Assembly: GCF_026626665.1 (NCBI RefSeq)
Contig: NZ_JAPNKE010000002.1
Span: 5,247,168-5,311,167, forward strand
From: Nannocystis pusilla
GTDB taxonomy: Bacteria > Myxococcota_A > Polyangia > Nannocystales > Nannocystaceae
Length of the DNA stretch: 64,000 bases
Reading direction: 5' to 3'
Shown in pieces: positions 55,398-64,000 of the stretch. Made by a program: the position numbers and the translations under genes. The notes under the pieces were generated by a model that saw only the letters and a program-made list of their open reading frames with translations, did no database searches and was not told the DNA's origin. Every line of letters begins with the position of its first letter. Position 1 is the stretch's first letter.

Positions 55398-56879
55398 TCA
55401 CTCGGTGCAGGCCGTCGTGTCGAACGCGCCGCAGCCGGTGGCGCAGATCAGGGTGCCGCCGGCGAAGCCCTGGCTCTCGCAGGTCGCACCGCCGAGGTCG
55501 CTGCCGTCGCAGGTCTCGTCGCCGTCGATCTGGTTGTTGCCGCAATCGTTGCACTGCGACAGGTCGAAGTCGTCGCATTGCTCGGTGCAGGCCAGGGTGC
55601 CGCCGAAGAAGCCCTGGCTCTCGCAGGTCTCGCCGTCGAGCTCGCTGCCGTCGCACGGCTCGTCGCCGTCGAGCTTGTCGTTGCCGCAGCCGATGCAGCC
55701 CGAGGTGTCGAACGCCCCGCAGCTGTCGGCCGCGCAGGCCAGCGTGCCGCCGTCGAAGCCGAGCGACTCGCAGGTGGCGCCGCCGAGCGCCGCCCCGTCG
55801 CAGGTCTCGCCGTCGTCGATCTGGTCGTTGCCGCAGCTGTCGCACTGCGAGGTGTCGAACGCGTCGCAGGTCGCGCTGCAGCCCAGCGTCCCGCCGCCGA
55901 AGCCCTGCGACTCGCAGGTCTGGTTGGCCAGCGCCGCCCCGTCGCAGGTCTCGTCGTCGTCGACCTGGTCGTTGCCGCACGGGTCGCACTGCGACACGTC
56001 GAAGCCGCCGCAGTCGGCCGCGCAGGCCAGCGTCCCGCCGCCGAAGCCCTGCGACTGGCAGCTCTCGCCGTCGAGGTCGGCCCCGTCGCAGGCCTCGCCG
56101 TCCTGCTTCAGATCGTCGCCGCAGCTGGTGCAGCCGGCGACGTCGAAGCCGTTGCAGGCGTCGTTGCAGGCCAGGGTGCCGCCGGCGAAGCCCTGCGACT
56201 GGCAGCTCTCGCCGTCGAGGTCGGCCCCGTCGCAGCTCTCGTTCTCGTCGAGCTGACCGTTGCCGCACGACTCCAGCACGCAGAGGCTGGTATCGAAGGT
56301 GCAGCCGTCGGTGCACGCCAGAGTGCCGCCGTCGAAGCCGAGGCTGGCGCAGTCCGTGCCCCCGAGGTTGTCCTGGTCGCAATCCTCACCGGCGTCGAGG
56401 ATGCCGTCGCCGCAGCTGGCCGGCGCGGTCGTATCGGTGTCCGTATCGGTGGTCTCGCCGGTGGCGGTGGTCGTCGTCGAATCGGTGGTGGTCGTCGTCG
56501 AATCGGTGGTGGTCGTCGACGTGTCGGTGGTCTCGCCCGTGGTCGTCGTCGTCGTATCCGTCGTCTCGCCCGTGGTCGTCGTCGTCGACGTATCCGTGGT
56601 CTCTCCCGTGGTCGTCGTCGTCGTATCCGTCGGGTCGACCGTGGTCGTCGTCGTCGTCGTCGGATCGATCGACGTGGTCGGCATCGTCGTCGTCGGCACA
56701 CCCGTCGAGGTGTCCTGCTCCGTGGTCGAGGACGTATCCGTCGCCGTACCGTCGGTGTCAGAACCCTGCACCACGTCGCCGGAACAACCAGACAGCGCGA
56801 CTAGGAGGAACAAACCGGAGAATTGCGAAAATAGCGCATCCGAAAACCCGAGCTTTCTGCTGAAAGACAGCGGCTGCAT
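55398..56879 (-). CDS. Lipoprotein with seven Cys-rich repeats
   Basis: 493 residues. Lipobox ALSGC, then a long Thr/Asp/Glu linker. Seven tandem repeats of about 48 residues each start CGNxQxDxxExCDG and contain ESQGFxGGTLAC, the pattern of myxobacterial Cys-rich repeat (DUF4215-like) surface proteins with likely Ca-binding Asp-rich loops. Repeats 1 and 5 are slightly different in length. Probably a surface adhesin or scaffold. The ATG at 56879 gives MQPLSFSRKLGF, a good signal peptide; nearby alternative starts add nothing. Confidence 0.88.
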   Translation of the reverse strand: MQPLSFSRKLGFSDALFSQFSGLFLLVALSGCSGDVVQGSDTDGTATDTSSTTEQDTSTGVPTTTMPTTSIDPTTTTTTTVDPTDTTTTTTGETTDTSTTTTTGETTDTTTTTTGETTDTSTTTTDSTTTTTDSTTTTATGETTDTDTDTTAPASCGDGILDAGEDCDQDNLGGTDCASLGFDGGTLACTDGCTFDTSLCVLESCGNGQLDENESCDGADLDGESCQSQGFAGGTLACNDACNGFDVAGCTSCGDDLKQDGEACDGADLDGESCQSQGFGGGTLACAADCGGFDVSQCDPCGNDQVDDDETCDGAALANQTCESQGFGGGTLGCSATCDAFDTSQCDSCGNDQIDDGETCDGAALGGATCESLGFDGGTLACAADSCGAFDTSGCIGCGNDKLDGDEPCDGSELDGETCESQGFFGGTLACTEQCDDFDLSQCNDCGNNQIDGDETCDGSDLGGATCESQGFAGGTLICATGCGAFDTTACTE

Positions 56880-56996
56880 CCTGCGCCGAACCGTGCGCCC
56901 AAGACAGCGACTGTGGACGTCCACTGACGTGAGCGTCCGCTCGGGCAGACCGATGACGGATTCAGCGGTCCCCGACAACACGCTTCATGGAGTCAA

Positions 56997-57479
56997 TCAG
57001 AACGCTCGACAGGACGCGTCGGCCGGGAACAGCACCGCGACCACACCGTCGATATCGATGATTTGCCCGGCGTCGCAGCGCTGCGGCCCCGATTGCCCGG
57101 AGACGGCGATGCCCAGGGACGCTGCGGCACGGTCGTTGGCCAGGCGAAACCGGCCGCCCGACAGCTCGGCGAAGCCGAGGCCGCGGGCCGAGACCAGCGC
57201 CTCGAGCCAGACCTGCAGCGGCACCAGCCCGGCCTCGGGCGTGGCGATGTCGATGCGCCCGAAGTCGAGGGCGCCGCGGCGACCGTCGAGCTCGAACACC
57301 ACCGGATAATCGCCGTCGAGCGCGACGAGCACCGATTCACCGCGCTCCAGCGCCTGCAGGTCGCCGGCGGTGATACTGGTGAACAGCGGCGTCGCCGTGG
57401 CCACGCCGCCGCTCGAGAACACGTCGTCGCACCTCGCCGCCACCAACGATAGTGCCACCCACGACGCCCGTATCCCCAT
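56997..57479 (-). CDS. Small exported protein
   Basis: 160 residues. The ATG at 57479 has AGGAGAGACC directly upstream. MGIRASWVALSLVAARC is a signal peptide, perhaps ending at a Cys as a lipobox (AARC). The mature part has LFTSITAGDLQALERG, VWLEALVSARGLGF and ASLGIAVSGQSGP. No family recognised. A longer Arg-rich extension upstream is unlikely. It lies 114 bp downstream of the FHA regulator on the same strand, so may be co-transcribed. Confidence 0.7.
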   Translation of the reverse strand: MGIRASWVALSLVAARCDDVFSSGGVATATPLFTSITAGDLQALERGESVLVALDGDYPVVFELDGRRGALDFGRIDIATPEAGLVPLQVWLEALVSARGLGFAELSGGRFRLANDRAAASLGIAVSGQSGPQRCDAGQIIDIDGVVAVLFPADASCRAF

Positions 57480-57593
57480 GGTCTCTCCTGCCGACGCCCG
57501 CGCGCCGGCGTCTGCCGCCCGTCGTCTCCACCGGCCGCGGACCACCGACCCTTCGGCGGTCGACCGCGACCTGTCCACGCCACCGGGCCCGCT

Positions 57594-58529
57594 TCAGCTC
57601 TCGTCGACCACGGTGTCCTGCGGCAGCAAGTACAGCTCGACGTTGCCCTTGCCGTCGGGCCGCACCAGGTCGGGGCGGATCCCGGCCTCCCGCAGCTGCG
57701 CCCGCAGCCGCCGCAGGTTGCGGTCCCAGTTCTGCCGCATGATGCCGCGGTCGGTCTCGTCGCCCCAGATCTCGCGGGCCACGGCCTCCCACGAGACGAG
57801 ACGATTGATGGTCGCCAGCTCGCTGACGATCCGCGCCAGGAGGCCCGCGATCACGCACTCGGGCCGCCCGGGCATGCGCACGTAGACCGTGTCGTAGCGG
57901 GCGACGATCGTCAGCGGCGGATCGTTCTGCCCGATGCTGCGGGTGCTGAGCGCCCCGTCGCCGAGCGGCCTCGCCTGCACCGCGAAGTGGTGCCCGCGCA
58001 GCTCCCACGACGTGCCGGCCGCCAGCTCGACCGGCTCGCGATCGCCGACCCGCAGGGTGAAGCCGTCCGAGGTGCCCCAGATGTACGCCTCGGCCCCCGG
58101 CAGATACTCCGGGTGCAGCTTGTAGCTCGGGGTCTGCGACGGCCCGCCGTTCGCTGTCACGATCGAATAGACCGACTCGCTGAGGGTGCACAGCTCCTGG
58201 CCGTCGCCGTACAGCACCATCACCCGGTCCGGCAGCTCGACCGCCTCGACGTCGAGCGTCACGTTCTGCGACAGCCGGATCCGCTGGCCCGGCGCGAGGA
58301 TGATCGACGACTTGCGCTCGCCGTCGAGGATGATCCAGCGCCGCAGCGACAGGATCTGCAAATGCCGGCCGCGCATGCTGATGAACGCGTGCGCCTCCGA
58401 CACCTCCGGGCTCTCGATCCGCAGCTCCGCCGTCGACGCGCGGCCGATGAGCCCGCCGGCGGCGACCTGGGCGGTGCGCCCGTCAGGGAGGCGAAAACGG
58501 ACAAACGGGGTGTAGCGACCTTGCAACAC
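57594..58529 (-). CDS. FHA-domain protein with C-terminal winged-helix
   Basis: 311 residues. The GTG at 58529 is preceded by GAGGAGG. The N-terminus (residues 20-75: GGLIGRASTAELRI, SPEVSEAHAFISMRGRHLQI) is an FHA fold that reads phosphothreonine. The C-terminus (about 235-305: RLVSWEAVAREIWG, WDRNLRRLRAQLREAGI) resembles a winged-helix DNA-binding domain of the OmpR/SARP type. It could couple a Ser/Thr kinase to transcription; one kinase lies at 58866-61826 on the same strand. DNA binding is inferred only from pattern. Confidence 0.75.
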   Translation of the reverse strand: MLQGRYTPFVRFRLPDGRTAQVAAGGLIGRASTAELRIESPEVSEAHAFISMRGRHLQILSLRRWIILDGERKSSIILAPGQRIRLSQNVTLDVEAVELPDRVMVLYGDGQELCTLSESVYSIVTANGGPSQTPSYKLHPEYLPGAEAYIWGTSDGFTLRVGDREPVELAAGTSWELRGHHFAVQARPLGDGALSTRSIGQNDPPLTIVARYDTVYVRMPGRPECVIAGLLARIVSELATINRLVSWEAVAREIWGDETDRGIMRQNWDRNLRRLRAQLREAGIRPDLVRPDGKGNVELYLLPQDTVVDES

Positions 58530-58599
58530 GGCGGGCCTCCTCTCGAGCGGGACGATGATTGTACCAGCAGACGACAGCGCAGCGGACCTGCGCGCGCGA

Positions 58600-58815
58600 T
58601 CACAGCGACGGCGGGGCGTTGATGCCGGCCGGCGGCCGGGCGCGGAACTTGGCGCGAGTGGCGCAATCGCTGCAGTTGCCCTCCATCGAGCCCGCGTCGT
58701 CGCGGAGCGTGGTCGGCCCTGCCTGGGCCGCGGCGACGCGTTGGACCACCTCGTCGCAACCGGACACGGCGGTGAGGGCGAGGGCGGCGAGAGCGAGAGT
58801 GACGGTGCGAGACAT
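58600..58815 (-). CDS. Very small lipoprotein
   Basis: 71 residues. GGAGG five bases before the ATG at 58815; signal MSRTVTLALAALALTAVSGC with lipobox VSGC. The short mature tail contains NCSDCAT. Function unknown. It lies between the kinase and FHA genes on the same strand. Confidence 0.78.
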   Translation of the reverse strand: MSRTVTLALAALALTAVSGCDEVVQRVAAAQAGPTTLRDDAGSMEGNCSDCATRAKFRARPPAGINAPPSL

Positions 58816-58828
58816 AAGTACCTCCAGA

Positions 58829-58865
58829 CAGGTTGTTCGGGACATGTTCTTTGGGCTAGCTAAAC

Positions 58866-58870
<5 letters not shown>
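58829..58870 (+). repeat. 14-bp repeat array at the kinase 3' end
   Basis: CAGGTTGTTCGGGA (58829), CATGTTCTTTGGGC (58843), TAGCTAAACTCAGG (58857) are 14 bp apart, ending over the stop of the minus-strand kinase gene (58866) and 13 bp upstream of the small lipoprotein ATG. Only the middle unit is close to consensus. Confidence 0.55.
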
Positions 58871-61826
<2,956 letters not shown>

Positions 61827-62153
61827 GAGACTGCGCACGAGGCTGAAATCACAATACCAACATTCACGCCGTTACGTGATCCGACCCCGATCAGAACGAG
61901 AGAAACATCCTCACAGGCGGACTTGCCGCCCATTCCCCCCACTCCATCGCGCGGTTTCGCGCAAAACTCGTCACACGGCCTCACGAAGGCCCCTGGCGAG
62001 CCTCCCCGGGACGCAGCGCCCGGACCCTGAGCCGCGAAGCAGGTGCAGCCGCCCGCCGCCGGGCCCCAGAAGAAGACCGGGTCGCACCCGGTCTGCCGGC
62101 AGCTTTCTCGTTGACTCCCACCCCTGGCGCCGGGGCCGAGCGCCCGCACTCAC

Positions 62154-62371
62154 GCGCAGCGCCCGGGCGCGCGGCCCTCGGCGACCTCCGCTCGAGCGGC
62201 GCCGCGGCCCAGCGCCCGCGCTCAGGCGCAGCGCCCGGGCGCGCGACCCCTCGGCGACCTCCGCTCGAGCGGCGCCGCGGCCCAGCGCCCGCGCTCAGGC
62301 GCAGCGCCCGGGCGCGGCCCCTCGGCGACCTCCGTCCGAGCGACGCCGCGCCGCCACGCCGAGGCCGAGCG
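62154..62371 (+). repeat. Tandem repeat, three copies of about 72 bp
   Basis: Copies begin GCGCAGCGCCCGGGCGCG at 62154, 62226 and 62299 (period 72-73 bp) and continue through CCTCGGCGACCTCCG(C/T)TCGAGCG. They occupy part of the 790-bp gap (61839-62630) between the kinase and lipase genes. No coding sequence is convincing in the gap. Confidence 0.85.
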
Positions 62372-62423
62372 CGAGCCATGCTCGACCCCTCGCCGGTCCC
62401 CGTCGCGCGCCGGCGTCGACGAA

Positions 62424-62557
62424 GATGTCCCATGAGACATCCGTGACGATCGTCGCCGAAGACAGGCGGCATCGCCGTCCCGCAGCGAGGACGAGCCCGA
62501 GGACGAGCCGGCGGGCGTGGAGCTCCCCGGCTGTCCTCGAGGACATCTTCTTCCGCG
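62424..62557 (+). repeat. Two short 14-bp repeat pairs
   Basis: GATGTCCCATGAGA (62424) with CATCCGTGACGATC (62438), and GCTGTCCTCGAGGA (62530) with CATCTTCTTCCGCG (62544). Each pair is 14 bp apart, near the 3' end of the lipase gene. Degenerate members of the family. Confidence 0.5.
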
Positions 62558-62630
62558 CGCCCCGGCGCCGGCGGCGCGGAGCGTCGAGCGGGCGCGACAG
62601 CCCGGCGACAGCGCGCCCCAGGCCCGCCGG

Positions 62631-64000
62631 TCAGTTCACCGCGTCGAGCTGGCTGATGATCTTGTTCCACACGGCGGGCGTGACGCCGACCTCGAGGTGC
62701 CCGAAGGGCACGCCCTCCTGCCGCGAGCGCGCGGCCTTGTCGGCGCCCGACCAGCCCTGCGTGAGCTGATCGCGGGCCGCCACGCTGACATCGAACAGCA
62801 CGCCGTCGCCATGCACCTCGCAGGTCGGGCAGCTCATGCCGTCGATCTCGAACGGGGCGCCGGCGCCGCCCGTCGTGCCGTGGACCACGTACAGGAAGTC
62901 GAGCTCGCTGCTGAGGCCGTGATGCCGGAGCCGCTCGATGAAGTTGCCGCCGATCTCCATCACGGCCCCGATGCCGATCCCGTCCATCAGGCGATACGTC
63001 CCGTACCCCCACCAGTAGTCGTCGGCGTTCTCGTCGTAATAGACGTGCTGCGCCTGGCAGGGCGAGCCGGCCGGATCGAAGGCCGTCTCGCGGCACATGA
63101 TGTGACCGTCGTCGTCGTCGAGGTAGCCCCCGAGCATGTACGTGAGCTTGTACGACATCCACGTGCGCCACTTGGTCTCGTCGGTGTCGAGCTCCGACCA
63201 GTCCTCCCCGTCGCTCTGGCGGTCGGGGATCGGGTAATACGGGCGCAGGTCGTACGCCGCCTGCAGCTGGCCGAGGTACGCCGAGACGTGCTTCCCCTGC
63301 TCGTTCACCGAGCCCCACATCGCCAGGTTGTACTTGTCGAAGCTGAACTGGCTCGCCCCGTTCGCCGCGTTGAGCGCCTGGAGGCTGCTCGAAGAGACAG
63401 GCCGCCCCTGCGCGTCGAGCCCGGTGATGTTCGAGGTGTAGATCCGCGAGAAGAAGTCCGGCCACGTGCCGCCGCGGCCGTCGCACACCGACTGCGCGAA
63501 CTGGTTGGGGAACAGCGGGCTCCCGCCGTAGCCCCAGTTGACGCACTGGAGCGCGCTCATCCACCCCCACGTCACCGGCCCCTGGCCGATCGGCGCGTTC
63601 TCGAGGGTGCTGTAGATCAGCAGATCGTCGTACGGATGGCGGAAATTGAGGTCGATGCCCAGGTGCGGGCCCGACAGCGGCACGTAGACGCGCACGTCCT
63701 CGCGGAACGCCGGCACGCGCTTCGCCTGCTCCGCCGCCAGCCGCTCGAAGTGCTTGGGCCCGAAGTCGTCCCACGCGGCGACGTCGCCGGCGTAGAGATC
63801 GACGGACAGCACTCCCTTGCTCCACGCGATCACGTCGACCTTCGGCTGCCCGGTGAGCACCTTGATCCGGTCGATCGCGTTCGCCACGTGGGTGGCCTGG
63901 CTGTAATTGTCGCCGTGGAAGTTGCCGAAGGTGACCGCATACGTGCACCGGCCGGTCGCCTCCAGCGCCTGCACGAAGCCGGTCTTCTGCGTGGTGCCCG
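62631..64000 (-). CDS. Class 2-like lipase/esterase, 5' end cut by the window
   Basis: At least 456 residues; the gene continues beyond 64000 so the N-terminus and signal are not seen. GNFHGDNYSQATHVANAIDR and VDVIAWSKGVLSVDLY carry the Ser nucleophile elbow (AWSKG, a variant of GxSxG); RVYVPLSGPHLGIDLNFRHP follows. This matches the alpha/beta-hydrolase lipase class 2 pattern. It probably hydrolyses extracellular esters. The catalytic Asp and His cannot be assigned with confidence. Confidence 0.78.
   Translation of the reverse strand, partial: GTTQKTGFVQALEATGRCTYAVTFGNFHGDNYSQATHVANAIDRIKVLTGQPKVDVIAWSKGVLSVDLYAGDVAAWDDFGPKHFERLAAEQAKRVPAFREDVRVYVPLSGPHLGIDLNFRHPYDDLLIYSTLENAPIGQGPVTWGWMSALQCVNWGYGGSPLFPNQFAQSVCDGRGGTWPDFFSRIYTSNITGLDAQGRPVSSSSLQALNAANGASQFSFDKYNLAMWGSVNEQGKHVSAYLGQLQAAYDLRPYYPIPDRQSDGEDWSELDTDETKWRTWMSYKLTYMLGGYLDDDDGHIMCRETAFDPAGSPCQAQHVYYDENADDYWWGYGTYRLMDGIGIGAVMEIGGNFIERLRHHGLSSELDFLYVVHGTTGGAGAPFEIDGMSCPTCEVHGDGVLFDVSVAARDQLTQGWSGADKAARSRQEGVPFGHLEVGVTPAVWNKIISQLDAVN

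Overview
The window comes from a very GC-rich bacterium and reads like a myxobacterium of the Nannocystis type (Myxococcota, Nannocystaceae-like). This is inferred from gene content, not from a marker gene. The clues are many short lipoproteins with Thr/Ser/Asp-rich 'TDTDT' linkers behind the lipobox, large Ser/Thr kinases fused to TPR arrays, FHA and PAS/STAS signalling proteins, several heme c lipoproteins, a protein built of Cys-rich repeats, GTG starts, and Cys-rich export with an Arg-rich C-terminal tail. No rRNA, tRNA, CRISPR array, integrase or insertion sequence was recognised.

Layout. 0.2-3.7 kb: ECF-type sigma factor, an SMP-30-like remnant, a KTSC-domain protein and a compact three-gene set (membrane lipoprotein, serine hydrolase, small lipoprotein). 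4.1-10.7 kb: PAS/PAS hybrid histidine kinase, an orphan effector-associated-domain (EAD1-like) protein on the other strand, a Cys-rich exported protein and a large lipoprotein. 11.1-18.5 kb: a tightly overlapping operon of sugar-nucleotide epimerase, glycosyltransferase fused to radical SAM/SPASM, WG-repeat protein fused to an O-methyltransferase, TPR protein with a HEPN-like RNxxxH motif, and a histidine phosphatase. 18.6-25.4 kb: stand-alone RNA polymerase alpha-CTD, di-heme peroxidase, cytochrome-copper monooxygenase-like protein, two small lipoproteins and an RsbR-like PAS-STAS protein. 25.7-34.4 kb: amphipathic-repeat protein, UvrD-like helicase, SPW-like membrane protein, propeller lipoprotein and two ferritin-like proteins. 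35-43.8 kb: lipoproteins, PHP phosphoesterase, heme lipoprotein, benzoate-CoA-ligase-family enzyme, pantothenate kinase. 43.8-51.9 kb: a translationally coupled pair made of an EAD1-like/ABC ATPase and a multi-span membrane protein, then two Ser/Thr kinases. 52.4-64 kb: cytochrome-like lipoprotein, BRCT protein, Cys-repeat lipoprotein, FHA-winged-helix regulator, third Ser/Thr kinase and a lipase cut by the window edge.

Two things stand out. First, a family of 14-bp tandem repeats, each unit starting CATG or a close variant and followed by pyrimidines and then purines, occurs in at least a dozen places. Most are at gene ends and a few are inside genes. I know of no named family that matches. 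Second, the EAD1-like/ABC ATPase/membrane pair looks like an undescribed member of the EAD conflict or regulated-death systems, and a second EAD1-like protein lies elsewhere in the window.

Caution: fifteen genes contain 18 single-base frameshifts (16 apparent deletions, 2 insertions), often in short homopolymers or GC-rich runs, with good coding sequence on both sides. I read these as sequencing or assembly errors and annotate the genes as whole.
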